From Rusavskia elegans (lineage: Eukaryota; Ascomycota; Lecanoromycetes; Teloschistales; Teloschistaceae), in assembly GCA_011316305.1 (NCBI GenBank), contig SAUG01000046.1, positions 310,001 to 374,000 on the forward strand: a DNA stretch of 64,000 nt, given 5' to 3'. Shown here in pieces: positions 1 through 12,068 of this stretch (positions within the stretch are counted from its first letter, which is position 1; the number at the start of each line of letters is the position of its first letter). The notes under the pieces were generated by a model. That model was not told the origin of the DNA and made no database searches. It worked only from the letters and a program-made list of their open reading frames with translations. Position numbers and translations under genes: made by a program.

Positions 1-1055
1 TTGTCCGAATATTCTGGCAATGCAAACTTGACTTCGGACTGTTGAGCGTTGATCTTCGCTATCTGGCTTTTGATGCCGCCGGCTTGCTGTTTCCACATTC
101 TGACCACTTCTGCTGCTTCTTGATCTTCTCTACGAGCCTCGGTTCGGTCGACTCCAGTCAGCTTCATGCCGCCTGCTTTACCCGCGTTTGCTGGGCCGAT
201 ACTCATCCTTTGAGCTAGATGCGTGTCACGTTTCCATCGTAGCTTCCGACCGGCCAGGATACGTGCAGACGCGGTTGTCATCGCCAAGTTATCGTGCAAG
301 TTTTCGAAAAGTGATTCGTGGCTTGGAAAAGCGTCATTCATCAAAGATGTACTCATCGAGGAGACAATATCGCGAATTTCGTTAGGGAGGCTGTCAAGCA
401 TCGTGACAATGATAGATAACAGTACGGAGGGTGGCGGTACATTGGAAGGCGCAGGTCCAGCCGTGGATGTACTCGATAGCTTAGGCGCCGTCCCTGTCGC
501 TTCAGCAGCAGCTGCTGGAGCACGAGCAGGAGGCGCAGTGGTCACCTCAAGAGAGTCCATGAGATCCAGCAGAGACGTATCCTGCTTTAATTTTTGGTTG
601 ATAGCAACGTGGACCATTGGAATTATCTCAGACGGTGGGTCTTCAACAAGACTTTCCGTTTGGGATTCTTGCTGGAAGTCTCCCCAATCGTCATGGTCTT
701 CTGTATAAGGAGACAAGGGAAGAGGCTTCCCAAACGACTTAGCTCTGTTACGGGGATAGGAAGGCCAAACGGTGATGGGCGTGTCTTCCGACCTGTTGTC
801 TACGAGGTTCCCATCACTTTCGTCCTGAGGAATAGCCAACTTTAGAGGAGCATTCAGTTCCCTGAAAGATGGTGATGGTGATGGCGGCGGTTTGGTGGTC
901 TCAGTGTCAATCAATAGTCCGCTCTGATTCGGACATGATGGCTTAGAATACTTTCCAAGTGTTCTATCATCTCCAGGGTCCCTCTCGAGCTCGAAAGAGG
1001 TTTCAGGGTGTGCGAAGTCACCAAAGTCATCCTCTTCTGTCGATCCGTTATTCAT
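1..1055 (-). CDS. Laa2-like (DUF5102) AP-1 cofactor, 3' end outside window
   Basis: Open on the minus strand from an ATG at 1055 to the left edge, 351 codons with no stop and no intron, so the gene is truncated only by the window. The N-terminus is acidic and disordered and holds two aromatic-acidic motifs, DDFGDF near residue 9 and DDWGDF near residue 120. Motifs of this kind bind the gamma-adaptin ear of AP-1. The central part is Pro/Ala/Ser rich. The last 130 visible residues are charged and probably helical (around LPNEIRDIVSSM, RKLRWKRDTHLAQRMSIGP, then a Glu/Gln-rich helix). This layout fits the fungal DUF5102 family, whose yeast member is Laa2 (YBL010C), which recruits AP-1 to trans-Golgi and endosomal membranes together with Laa1. 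The frame is certain; the family call is from motif pattern and conserved C-terminal style, not from a search. It is divergent from the TBC gene, with 333 bp between the starts. Confidence 0.7.
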   Translation of the reverse strand, partial: MNNGSTEEDDFGDFAHPETSFELERDPGDDRTLGKYSKPSCPNQSGLLIDTETTKPPPSPSPSFRELNAPLKLAIPQDESDGNLVDNRSEDTPITVWPSYPRNRAKSFGKPLPLSPYTEDHDDWGDFQQESQTESLVEDPPSEIIPMVHVAINQKLKQDTSLLDLMDSLEVTTAPPARAPAAAAEATGTAPKLSSTSTAGPAPSNVPPPSVLLSIIVTMLDSLPNEIRDIVSSMSTSLMNDAFPSHESLFENLHDNLAMTTASARILAGRKLRWKRDTHLAQRMSIGPANAGKAGGMKLTGVDRTEARREDQEAAEVVRMWKQQAGGIKSQIAKINAQQSEVKFALPEYSD

Positions 1056-1388
1056 GACATTATGACTGCTTGAAGAAGCCCAAGGATTGATTTCATCATC
1101 GTGCGAAGAGCAACTGAATTCTTGGAGAAGGTCCAACGACATGTTGTGGGTTTCCGAGCCCTTAGTCTCCTGGAAGAGTTTTATATCGTCTTGGACTATT
1201 CAAGAATACAAACTGAGGTGTTTACGAAGGCAAGGAAGGGGTTGGCGTATCAAAAGGTCTCGGATTGGGAAGCTTCGCTGTTGCCCCAGTAATTACTCCC
1301 GCCACAAGCAGCTGACGGCATACTCATACATGATGCAGCTATTTTGAATTCGTTTGTGCAGGGCGCAGCGGGAATTCGAAAGCATGCC
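1056..1388. promoter_or_regulatory. divergent promoter region, Laa2-like / TBC1D5-like
   Basis: This 333-bp gap separates two head-to-head start codons (1055 minus, 1389 plus) and must hold both promoters and 5' leaders. Short open frames on the plus strand here begin at non-ATG codons and have no recognisable product. I see no clear TATA box. Confidence 0.5.
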
Positions 1389-3716
1389 ATGAGGGCGTTC
1401 GAAGAAACACGGTAAGTAGACCGTAAAAAGCTTCACGCTTGAAGTACTAATTTAGACCTTCTTAGCGAACGTTGGGATGCAACCTTTGGTCAAAATACCA
1501 ACATCTCCGACCTAAGGACGGCTGTGAAAGATACGAATGGCCAAAGTCCTAGTGTCAAAGGGCTGAGATCAATATGCTGGAAGGCATTCATTTTGTTCGA
1601 AAATCTTGACAAGTCAACTTGGACCAAAACCCTTACCCACTCGCGGAGCGCCTATGGAACTCTTCGCGAACATTTCCTCAAGGACATCGAACATCCAGAC
1701 AACATATCAGCCGATCCGTTGACAGCTGACGCCAGCGTAAGGCACCTCCCACCTTTGCAGTCATATTCTTGATGCGGAGCATGCTCTCTGACCCGAGACT
1801 AAGAAGTTTGAAAGTCTCCATGGACCATACTGAGACAAGACGAAGAGCTCCGTGCCGAGATCTTTCAAGATGTCGAGAGATGTATGCCCGAGAATCTCTA
1901 TTTCCGCGAGCCAGCCACTCAATCCATGCTTCTCGATATCCTTTTCATTTACTGTAAACTCAATCCCGATGTTGGCTATCGACAAGGCATGCACGAGGTC
2001 CTCGCACCGATCCTGTGGGTCATCTCGCGGGACGCGGTTGATCTGAAAGTCTCAAAACCAACTTTCGACGAGCGAAATCCAGAGCACAGATTCATCTGTG
2101 AATGCTTTGACGGACGTTTTGCCGAGCACGACACCTTTACACTGTTTGGTATCGTCATGCAGACTGTCAAGTCGTTCTACGAAGTCGGAATAGTCCATAC
2201 TTTGCCGTCTTCACCTCCCAGCAGCTCGCCCATAGTGGAGCGCAGCCGACGTGTTCATGAAGTATACCTACGTCAAGCTGATGCCGAACTTGCTACACAC
2301 CTAACAGCCATTGAAATTCTGCCTCAGATCTTCTTGATCCGGTGGATTAGGCTCTTGTTTGGCCGCGAGTTCCCCTTCGATGATGTCCTCGCGCTTTGGG
2401 ACGGAATATTTGCGGAAGACCCTACATTGGATTTGATCGATCTGGTCTGCGTGAGCATGCTTCTGCGCATCAGATGGCAATGTGGGTACATCAACAGTAT
2501 CCCTCAGTGGTTTGGCTGATAACAGTTTCCAGTGTTGGATGCCGATTACTCAGAGGCCTTGACATTGCTACTAAGATATCCTGTCCCAGAATCTCCTAAC
2601 GGTCCATCCACCTTTGTAAGTGATGCCTTGTACTTGCGTCAAACCATTATGCAGGGTGGCGGGGCCCACATCATAAACAAATACTCCGGGAGATCCCCCG
2701 GTGCAGAGAGTGGTAGTAGAACACCCAAGTCAAACCCAGCAAAGAGTTTAGACAATGTCCGTCGACCAACAAATCCTTCATTTTCTCCTGGTAGATCTGC
2801 CGCCAAGTTCCTGCAGGAGCAAGGTGGTATCGACCACATCATTCAAGAAGCGGCCAAGGGTGTCTATAGCCGGGGCGAGAAGTGGGGTGTGAACAAAGCT
2901 CTTCGAGGTGCTCTCGAAGGATTGCAGTCAGGCACCAACTCTTCCCGAAAGCAGCCTGATGGATCGCGATGGTCGCTAGATGAAGGTCAAATTGTGCCTA
3001 GCATATCAGAAGTGACCGCTAATCTGGCAGCACTGGAGCAACGCAACAAAGCACTTGCCAAACTGCTGGGTACCGCCATGGAGGAGCTGTGGGAGCAGCA
3101 GAGAAAACACAGCCAGGAGAAAGAGGACGTATTGACTAATGCCCTTAGTGTCGCCATCGCAAAGGTTCAATTTGTGCAGATTTACCTAGAAAACTCTTCG
3201 ATGCCATTTTCCATGGAAACCTCCACAGCTGGGACGAATGTCACGGAAGAACAGCAAGACGCTATCCTTACTAACACCACACCTAGCGGCCCCCAAGCTA
3301 TCGAGTCACAATCCGTGGACGACAAAATAAAACCAGAAGAAACAGATGCACACACTGCTGACACATCCCAGCCGAACCTTCAAGGGGCTGGAAGAGTTAC
3401 AGGCGATTCGTCGACAGCATCTGAGCCAAAGATTACTGTTTCCAAATCTCGCATACAAGCGTTCCCTTTCCACAATCCAAGGCCAAGCTTAGCCCAGTCT
3501 TCTTTCTCCTGGATGCTTGGCGAAGACCAGCGCAAGTCCAGCTTCGTTTCTCCCTCGCCGTTTCCATCCGACAGGAGAGCAGCCCGAGAGCGAGCGGGCT
3601 TCTTGTTCGGTGAAGGTAAAAACGAGTCAGAGAAGAAGACCCAGAGAGGAAAGGTAGAGGAAGAGAGTGAGGATGAGGAAGTGATCACCCTAGGCACGAT
3701 GAAGGGCCGTAGATAG
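1389..3716 (+). CDS. TBC-domain Rab GTPase-activating protein, TBC1D5 type
   Basis: Four exons: 1389-1411, 1466-1736, 1815-2481 and 2533-3716, giving 714 residues; the exon lengths sum to 715 codons. The third intron uses a GTGGGT donor, which gives RWQ-LLDADY across the junction. The TBC domain occupies about residues 20-330. It shows RSICWKAF-like, DEELRAEIFQDVER, GYRQGMHE and IRWIRLLFGREFPFDDVL blocks close to human TBC1D5. The catalytic Arg finger (I-x2-D-x2-R, R120) and Gln finger (YRQ, Q155) are both present, so it should be active. The C-terminal half is Ser/Pro rich with one helical segment (about residues 460-510, LAALEQRNKALAKLLG). TBC1D5 acts on Rab7 and binds retromer on late endosomes, so a role in endosomal recycling or autophagy is likely (inferred). 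The start was chosen because MRAFEETRERW matches the family N-terminus. An in-frame GTAAGT at about 2604 could allow alternative splicing, but the sequence there looks coding. Confidence 0.88.
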
Positions 3717-4195
3717 CCACAGGAGTGTCCAGAATGAGGTTTGGAAGTGCATCAGTCCTAAATTATATCAACTACCTTACCCTCACCCAACAAGCAGGAT
3801 TAGCGTTTCAAAAAACACAGAAGCCTGTATAAAAGACACTTGGGAGCAATGGTCTCACAAGTAAGGGATTCAGACGTCTACGTATTCCTGATGTTGTGCT
3901 GGAAACATTGAAATACGATTTCGTGCACATCATAGTTGTCGATGCCACGACTTTGATGCCCGTTGTGGCGAGAACAGCCGAGCTCCAAGGGTCCAGTAAA
4001 TGCGCTAGCCTAGTGTCCCGAAGTGATTACTGTTCGTGATGCTCATCGTCGCCGAGATCAAGCAAGCCCGCTCGCCACCTGTGACACCCATATATGGTTT
4101 GATATTCAGTCGGGCAAGAGTCACAGCTCTTGGATGACAAGTCAACCGAGCATTTGCTGAGGCATCAAGCCTCCGACCAGCCTCCTCAGGATATC
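3717..4195. other. intergenic, promoter side of the AFG3-type gene
   Basis: 479 bp between two plus-strand genes. It holds the 3' UTR of the TBC gene and the promoter and leader of the protease gene. The protease frame is open 22 codons upstream of the chosen ATG, but that stretch has no ATG. No repeats or RNA genes seen. Confidence 0.5.
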
Positions 4196-6941
4196 ATGAC
4201 AACAATCCTCAGACGATCAGGCGCCATTCCAAGACTATCGACTTCGAGTTTCATCCCTTATGTTCGTTCACGACATCCTCCTCACTCCGCTTTCTGGAAC
4301 ATATTTTGTGCCACATTCCCCCGGGCACGACAATATGCAACCGTCAACCCTGGCGACCCTAGGGATCCGAAGGAGAAGGAGAAAAACACTTCAAGTGGGG
4401 AGGGTCAGTCGGTATCACGTAATGCAAAGTCTCCGGGAAAGGCTGCTCAAGGCTTCGAGCAGCTCTACGGGGATAATGGTGTCATGTCCTCAACATCATC
4501 CAGTGGTAAGGAGGCAAGCAAGAAGGCGAAGCTACCCGATGGTCCCATGCTCACACAAAACGAAATTCAAGCCGTCGAATCCTTACTCGCCATGTGTAAG
4601 AGAGGCATGCCCACTGAGCAAGCCAACATGATCGCGAGAGCTTTCGAAAGTATAAAGCGCGAAGGCATTCCGCCCGAGCTCCGTGAAATCCTCGATGCTC
4701 GAAAGAGTGGAAAACCATACGACATCGCTACCATGGCAAGATTGGTTCGGATAGCGACCAAAATGGCTCGGCAATCCGCGGAAAGGGAAGTCAATCGGCA
4801 AACGTGGGACGAGAAAGACAAGTCCGATGCATCTGCCTCGTCCAAGACGGACAAGCAGCAGAGCTCGCAAGGCTCTCAAGGCTCCCGAGGCTCCCAGGAT
4901 TCCCAGGGTTCGAAAGGCTTCAAGTTCAATGAGATCAAACTCGACAACCAGACGTTTCTCCTCACCGCTTTCGTTACCTACATGCTCTACCGCACCATGG
5001 TACCTGGAGACAACTCGAAAGAGATTACATGGCAAGAATTTCAGACGACCTTCTTCGATAAGGGCTTAGTCGAGAAGTTGACCGTTATCAACAGAGGTCT
5101 GGTCAAAGTATCTCTTCACCGTGAAGCAACTGTACAAATGTATCCCGAGAGCCCGGCTCAGCATGCCAACTTCTACTACTACTTCACCATTGGTTCCGTC
5201 GAAGCGTTCGAGCGCAAACTAGACCAAGCACAACAAGATCTAGGCATACCTCAATCAGATCGCATACCAGTTGCTTATACCGACCAGACGTCGTGGTACG
5301 CTACATTGATGGGCTGGGCCCCCATTCTCATCCTTCTTGGACTGCCATATCTGCTGTCGAGACGTGGCGGAGGAAGTGGCATGGGCGGCAGCAGTGGGCT
5401 CTTTGGCATCGGCAAAAGCAGGGCTAAGAAATTCAATCACGACTCCGACGTCAAGGTCAAATTCAAGGATGTGGCCGGTATGGATGAGGCAAAGGCCGAG
5501 ATCATGGAATTTGTGAGTTTCTTGCGGGAACCTGGCCAGTACTCGAGATTGGGTGCCAAGATACCCAGAGGTGCGATCTTGTCAGGACCACCGGGGACGG
5601 GAAAAACACTTTTGGCCAAAGCTACCGCAGGAGAATCTGGTGTACCCTTTTTCAGCGTCAGCGGGTCCGAGTTCGTGGAAATGTTTGTCGGTGTTGGCCC
5701 GTCTCGGGTGCGGGATCTATTCGCAAACGCCAGGAAGAACACGCCCTGTATTATCTTCATCGATGAGATAGATGCGATCGGCAAAAAGAGAGGGCAGGGC
5801 GTGTTTGGTGGCGACAGTGAACGGGAAGCGACTCTCAACCAGATCTTGACCGAAATGGATGGTTTCAATACATCAGAGCAGGTCGTCGTCCTCGCTGGCA
5901 CGAATCGGCCCGATGTTTTGGACAATGCTTTGATGCGTCCTGGCCGATTCGATCGGCACATTAACATCGATGCCCCGACCATGGAAGGCCGGAAACAGAT
6001 ATTCAAGGTGCATGTTGGCAAAATTGTCACTGACGAGGATGTCGATTACATGACTGGAAGGCTCGCGGCGCTCACCCCTGGCTTTTCAGGGGCAGACATC
6101 GCAAATTGTGTCAACGAAGCTGCGCTGACAGGTATGTGTGATCAATCTCGTAAGGGAGACCATTAGTATTAACCATCCCCTAGCTGCCCGAACGAATGCC
6201 ACCAAAGTAGTCATGTCACATTTCGAATCCGCCATTGAGCGCGTCATTGGCGGCCTCGAAAATAAATCTCGGGTCCTCAACCCCACCGAGAAAAAGACAG
6301 TCGCATACCACGAAGCCGGCCATGCCATCTGCGGCTGGTTCTTCAAGCACGCCGACCCTCTCCTCAAAGTCAGCATCATCCCCCGCGGCAAAGCTCTTGG
6401 TTACGCCCAAATGCTCCCCGACTCAGAAAACTACCTCCTGACCCTCCACCAACTGTTGGACCGCATGGCCATGACGCTGGGCGGCCGGGTATCCGAGGAA
6501 ATCCACTTCGAAACCGTCACGAGCGGCGCTTCCGACGATTTCAACAAAGTGACCAGGATGGCGAGGGCAATGGTTACGAAGATGGGCATGTCGCAGAAAA
6601 TCGGCTTCATCTATTTTGAAGAAGACGACCAGAAATTCAACAAGCCCTTCTCGGAGGAAACGGCACGGAATATCGATCACGAAGTCCGTCGTATCGTCGA
6701 CGAAGCTTACAACCAGTGCAAGGATCTGCTGACGGAGAAGAAGAAGGAGGTTGGGCTTGTGGCCGAGGAACTGCTGAGTAAGGAGGTGCTGGTCCGCGAT
6801 GATCTGGTGAGGATATTGGGTAAGAGGCCGTTTGGAGAGAATAAGGAGTTTGCAAAATACTTTGGTGGTGATGGGGGGAAGAGCGCGCCGGATATTCCGC
6901 CCGGGGTTCCGCCACCTGTTCCTCCGACGCCGGCGATGTGA
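4196..6941 (+). CDS. AFG3: mitochondrial m-AAA protease subunit (Afg3/Yta12 family)
   Basis: Two exons, 4196-6131 and 6184-6941, with a 52-bp intron; 897 residues. The N-terminus is rich in Arg and Ser, without acidic residues for about 50 positions, as in a mitochondrial presequence. Two membrane segments (about 253-268 and 372-388) bracket an intermembrane-space domain. The AAA module follows: Walker A GPPGTGKT (464-471), Walker B IIFIDEID (519-526), and second region of homology with the Arg finger in RPGRFDRH. The M41 zinc protease motif HEAGH is at 688-692. All catalytic elements are intact. The wording [15 protein letters not shown] and [19 protein letters not shown] is closer to Afg3 than to Yta12, hence the symbol, which is less certain than the family. 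The m-AAA complex degrades misfolded inner-membrane proteins and matures ribosomal protein L32 in yeast. An N-terminal Ser/Gln/Gly-Ser-Gln repeat ([14 protein letters not shown], near residue 230) is an unusual low-complexity insert. Convergent with the next gene. Confidence 0.93.
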
Positions 6942-7284
6942 GCGTAGTTCGGTTTATAAGATGGTTATGTGGTACATAGAAGCGTTTTTTTACCTCTCCT
7001 GTCCTGCCGTTGCATATAACCCCAGCGGGTCCTGTTTTGGGGGTTGCATGGCGCGTGTAGCATTTTCTGATTCTATATGATGTATGGTTTGCTCTGTGCT
7101 TTTATTTCTTCGTTCAAGTGAAGTTTGAGAGCATCGTTGGTCTGATCGTCGTGCATAAGGGCCAACGTTACATATACGAACGATTGTTTCTTTATTCATT
7201 TCTATCAAGACATCATCTTATCCTACATAAACGTTTCCCTCCTTCCCCCTTTCCCCTTGACCACCCAGCCCCCCCTATATTTCA
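6942..7284. other. convergent 3' intergenic region
   Basis: 343 bp between the stop codons of the plus-strand protease gene and the minus-strand transporter gene. It must contain both 3' UTRs. T-rich runs near 6985 and 7100 may belong to poly(A) signals. No gene seen. Confidence 0.5.
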
Positions 7285-9572
7285 CTACCGTGAATCCGGA
7301 TCCACAAGTCTCCAAGCCCTCAACGGCAGATCCTGCAACTTCAACGCCGCGGGACGGATGTACCCCCAGAACGTCACCACACCGATGATCACACAAATGA
7401 CATTCGTGATGTAATACCCGTCCCTAGAAATATCGCACGTGCCCGCACCGTCGAGACAGCGATGTTTCTGCGCTTCGAGGGCACAGGAGAAGGGCGTGGT
7501 GATGAGGTCGCCTTTGAGAGTGGAGAGGTCTTTGGGGGGTTCGACGGGAGGGTGGCAGGTGGCGAGGGTGAAGTAGTCGACGAGTTTCAGAATGAAGAAG
7601 CGGGGGAAGGTGCCTCCGAGATTGGAAACGCTATTCAAAGAGGCGAAAGGGTTAGTTGGTGGAATTGCTTAGAAGGTCTTTGAGATGTATATAGGCAACG
7701 CCGGAGGAACGAAAAAGAGATAAAACGTACGTAGCAAGCAAAGTCATATAAGTGCCTCCAATTAACGGATCCGAGATTTTGGCATGGAACGCTGATATCG
7801 CCACGAACATGACCGTGTTGGTAAATGTTGAGAATATATGTGATGCGATGACTGTCAAGAGATACCATGTCTGGACACCATCTTTCGGGAAGATCATGAC
7901 AACCCCCTGAGCGATGACCGCGGCAATGAGTCTACCGATGAATGCCCAGCACCATACATGCATGGCCGGGTAGGCTGTCGACCACCGACCGGCGTAGTAG
8001 CCGAGACTGATTTCGAAGGGGAAGTCGATCAGGACTGTCAGTGCTAGATCTTCCTGACTAAATCCTTTATCCAGCAATTTGAGATTCGTGACTCCGTCGT
8101 TTGCTTGGAACCCGATTTTGGCGATTAGGTGAACGATGATAATGCTCTGAACATTCTTCAGTTTCAAGATACCGATCATGCTGCGGTAGACTTCCATCAC
8201 GCTGTCCTTCTCCCTGGTCTTCTCCTCACGCTTCAGCATTGCTAAGCCGGCCGTCACAACCAGGTAAGCCCAGCCGGCGAAGGTGAGATAGCCGCTGAGT
8301 GTCATGACGCCAACTTCACGGGGTGTAGAGCGGAACCAGCGATTGGCGAATTCAGGGGAATTGAAGGCGAGGAAAACCGTCGAGGAGAGAAAATGACCAG
8401 CAGTGAGCCCTACGGTTTGAGCGGTTGAAGCGTATGAGATGTTCGGTAACGAAAGAAGAGTAAGGGCCCATCCTGAGATTCTTCATTAGCAAGCCATGTC
8501 TAATTGAGGGAAAAAGGCCTATACCATCCACAGCAATGTCCTGGGTTGCACAGAGAAACACCAAGAAGAACCACCACCCAGTAAATGCCCAGACGCCTGA
8601 TCCATCACTCGCCCCGGCAGTGACCATCATGTCTTTTATTCGGCCACCTAGATAAATCATGCCGAGTCCGGAGCATGTCTGCATAGGTAATATCCAACTT
8701 TTTCTTCGGCCTAGCTTGGGGCTCCACACAGCATCGACGATCGGACTCCATAGCAGCTTCAATGAGTAAGGGTACGATGCAAGTGAAAAGACGCCAATCT
8801 GTCCATATGAGAGATGTGACTTTAACAAGAAAGGTACGGATCCCGTGGCCAACCCCATCGGAATACCCTGTAGGAAGTACAGGAGCACGAGCAAGAGGAA
8901 GTTCCTCCTGTCTTGCCTGGGGAGATCGAGAAAACTGGTGTCGGTATTTGAAGATATAGGGGTAGGCGGCGGCTTTTCATCTAGCGAGAAGTCTTCCCTG
9001 CTCATGAGATGATCCGTTTGGGAGGCTGCGGTGGGAGAGTCAAGGGAGGGATGCTTCCGCCGTAGTTCGAGGTGGGAGTCCATACTCCCGCTGGCGTGAC
9101 CGTTTTGGCCCCTTGTGGTTGCCGAGGAAGGCCGGTCTGGCTCTTGACGACGCGGCTTTTCTGATTTCCGTCCCATCTGCGAGCTGGTGGAGCTTGAAGC
9201 AGGGGAGGCTACGGGGTATTCGAGCTCTGTGGAGCTGTGGTCCAAATCGAGTTTTAAGGGAGAAGGTTTGGGCTCGGTCAGATGGATACGGTCTCCGTGA
9301 TGTGTGCCCCTTGTTAGATTCTGGTCTTCAGATTGCTCCGTGATGTATGGTAGACTTTGTAGCTCTGTTTCTTGAGGATCGCTATGGTATGGAAGGAGTG
9401 CGTTTTCTTGCTCCAGTGATACTCTGACGGTATTCGGAATGAATGTGTCGCCGAACGCGGTAGGCATCCATGTGTAGGTGAAGTTAGATAAATCAGACTG
9501 TAGAGAAAGGTGTGGCTGCTGCCGGAGAACCTCTCCTCCAATGGGATTGCTAAGGCCACTATACATATTCAT
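7285..9572 (-). CDS. acetyl-CoA transporter, SLC33A1/Acatn family (MFS-type)
   Basis: Three exons on the minus strand: 9572-8525, 8472-7731 and 7630-7285; introns of 52 and 100 bp; 711 residues. The first about 200 residues are hydrophilic, Ser/Pro rich and probably cytosolic. The rest is a multi-pass membrane protein with family hallmarks: FLQGIPMGLA, SLKLLWSPIVDAVW, LGRRKSWILP, ATQDIAVDGWALTLL (across intron 1) and LLATVSNLGGTFPR (across intron 2). These are the blocks of human SLC33A1 (AT-1), which imports acetyl-CoA into the ER/Golgi lumen for protein and glycan acetylation. The conserved ATQDIAVDGWA block is restored only when intron 1 is removed, which supports the splice model. The second codon of an ATG-ATG-like start (9572) was used; the codon before it is TTG. 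It shares its strand with the J-protein gene but has its own 354-bp upstream region. Confidence 0.9.
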
Positions 9573-9926
9573 CAACGCGCTAAATGCGGGTAGAGGCCGC
9601 GTTTGAAGTGCGTTTCAGATCCGCCCTAACACTAGAACCCATTACGGTACTAAAAGTACAGGAGAATACTGGAAAGGGGTCTGAATGTCAAGGCCCAGGA
9701 ACTTCCAACCCATTGTGATCATACTCAATTTATGGGTCATCCACATTCATCTTTCTCTTAACGACATCCTCTGGATTCGCTGGCGTTCGCCGTTTATAGA
9801 GTAAGTGAAATCGACCCAAGCATGGCCCTTATCCGGTAGGCCCCTGACCTCTGGAACGACAAGCTCCTGAATAAGACATCGACCCTTCGTGATGCGCATG
9901 ATATCTCGAGATCCCACTCACAACGC
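9573..9926. other. intergenic, promoter of the acetyl-CoA transporter gene
   Basis: 354 bp between two minus-strand genes; 3' UTR of the J-protein gene and promoter of the transporter gene. Nothing else seen. Confidence 0.45.
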
Positions 9927-12068
9927 TCATCCAAAGCTGAAGCCTCCTGGGAACCCGCCTGCTCCTCTCGACCTTCCCCCTCTTGAACCTCCTGCACCCC
10001 CAAAAGGGCTTCCACCCGCGGTCGAGAACGAGAATCCACCCCCGCCCATGCCTCCTCCTCCCTGGCCCATCATGTTGAAGAGCATTTCGGGACTGATCCC
10101 CATACCACCCATACCACCTCCCATTGGGAAACCCCCACCGCCCTGACTGAACATCTCACTTGGATCGATCAGGTCTTCACCACTATCGTATCTCGCTCTC
10201 TTCTGTGGGTCACTCAAACATTCGTAAGCCTCCCCAATCTCCTTGAACTTTTCGGCCGCACTCTCGTCATCGGGGTTCTTGTCCGGGTGATGCACAATGG
10301 CCAATTTGCGGTATGCTTTCTTGATCTCGTTCTCTGAAGCGTCCTTTTCTACCCCAAGGAGTTTGTAGTAGTCTTTGCGTTTGGCCTTCTTCAACTCCAA
10401 TTCAGCATTGTGCACTTCCTTTTGGATCCCGGGTTCCGACGGGTTCGATTCGGCAATCGCTTTGAGTTCGCGGACCGCTTCATCCCAATTCCCGGACTCG
10501 CCGAGAGCCCGAGCCCGCGTTTTTCGCGCTTTGACGTAGGTGGAATCGAGGGCAATGGCGCGGTCGCAGTCCGAGATGGCGGATTTGAATTCCTTCAGCT
10601 ATACGTAACGTGGTCAGTGCTTGGTGGGATTGCTAACGAAACATGGAGGGAAGCTTACCTTGATCGATGCCATTGCTCGGTTTTGGTGCAGCTTCGAATT
10701 GATCCCCTTGTTGTTCGGATCCACCGCGAGCGCTTGCCCATACAGTTCAACAGCTTGCTTATACTTGCCCGTCTTGAAAGCCGTATTTCCCTCCTCCTTC
10801 ATCCTCTCAAGCTTCTGTACCAGTCGTAGATATTTGACACCATCCTTGTAGTCTGGATCGCAGTTTAACGCTTCCCGGAAATGTTGGAGGGCTTTTTCAT
10901 TTTCTCCTTGAGCGTACAAAGCACGACCTCGGAGTACCAGTGCTTCTGGGTCCTTGCTGTTCTTTCGCAACAACGACATAGCGACACCTTGTGCGTCTCC
11001 CAAGGAATTGACGTTGCCCATCTTCAGATACGCCTCCCCTCGCATGAGCTGCCATTTCCTAGGCTTCTCCACACCCGATCCCAATGCCCGCTCTACTTTA
11101 TCAAGGGCGTGTATAACCATCGAACCGGTAGTCCCCCGCCGTAAAGCCTCTTCTGCCTGTTTAATGTGTGTTTGCATTTCTGTTGCCGCGGCTCTCTCGG
11201 CCTGTGTTACTGTCTGGAACGTTGCAATGTGGTCTAGAACGTCTACAGCCTCTGATGGTCGGCCAAGAAGGACGTATATTCGCGCCAATCTGTACAAGAC
11301 CTTTGCATTTTGCGGTTCGAGTTCCTGTGCTTGTTTCGAGTCGGCAAGCGCTTCGTCGAATCGGTTTGCGGATATGAAAGCAGCAGCACGGTTGGAGAGG
11401 TATGTGACAGATTGTGGCTCGACACTGAGGGCTTGTGAGACGTAGGAAGATCAGCCGGATTATTCGCAGAGAAGAGACTAAGAAGGACAATGCACGCTGG
11501 CAAACGACAGTAACCCACCTTTCGTGTACTCTGCTATCGCCCTAACAAAGTCATTGTTTTTGTAGTATTTGTTTCCCAACGCTTTGCACTCTTCAGGATC
11601 CAAGGCGGGTTTTGCGGGGGGTGAAGTGGTGGGTTTGAATCGGTGTGGAGGTGGTACTGGGCTTGTGGGGCCTTCCATGTCGGCGTCGTTGGTGCTCCCA
11701 TTCGCATCGGAATAAGAGGTGGGATCTGTAGGTGGAGGACTGGAGGAAGCGCTTGATGCATCGCCATCTTGATCGACATCCATAGGAGTGGGCGGCGGAT
11801 CAGTGGGAGCGGACATTGCCGAACGTTTCCTCTCCCGCTCTTCGGGAGGAAGGTTCAGAGGATGTGTATCAGTATTGAGGACGTTCCTTGAGCTGGATCT
11901 TGAGGAAAGTTTTCTGTGTTGAGATCGGGGATCAGACTCCTTCAGCGATTTGGTCGGTGATTTTGACACGGATCTTCGAGAAGGTGAGGGATGTTCACGG
12001 GATTTGCTGTTTTGCTTCGGCAGGGGTTCAGAAGTCTTCTTGGGCTTGAAGATGCCTGGAAGAACCAT
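9927..12068 (-). CDS. TPR-J co-chaperone, DNAJC7/Tpr2 type
   Basis: Three exons: 12068-11519, 11431-10659, 10598-9927; introns of 87 and 60 bp; 664 residues. Residues 1-155 are basic, Ser/Pro rich and disordered. Tetratricopeptide repeats follow from about 160 to 500 ([53 protein letters not shown] and others). A J domain follows at about 515-580 with the catalytic HPD at 545-547. The C-terminus is a Gly/Phe-Gly/Met-rich tail ending GGFSFG. This TPR-then-J order is that of DNAJC7 (Tpr2), which binds Hsp70 and Hsp90 through its TPRs and stimulates Hsp70 ATPase. A cytosolic role moving clients between the two chaperones is expected. The J-domain glycine-rich tail is longer than in the human protein. 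An internal Met near residue 85 could be an alternative start, as the first 84 residues have no domain. Confidence 0.92.

Noticed and set aside
1087..1347. upstream exon of the TBC gene
   Set aside because: The frames begin at non-ATG codons and do not resemble the TBC1D5 N-terminus; the ATG at 1389 gives a good match.
2604..2656. additional intron (GTAAGT...CAG) in the TBC gene
   Set aside because: The segment encodes DALYLRQ-like sequence that fits the family alignment, so it was kept as coding.
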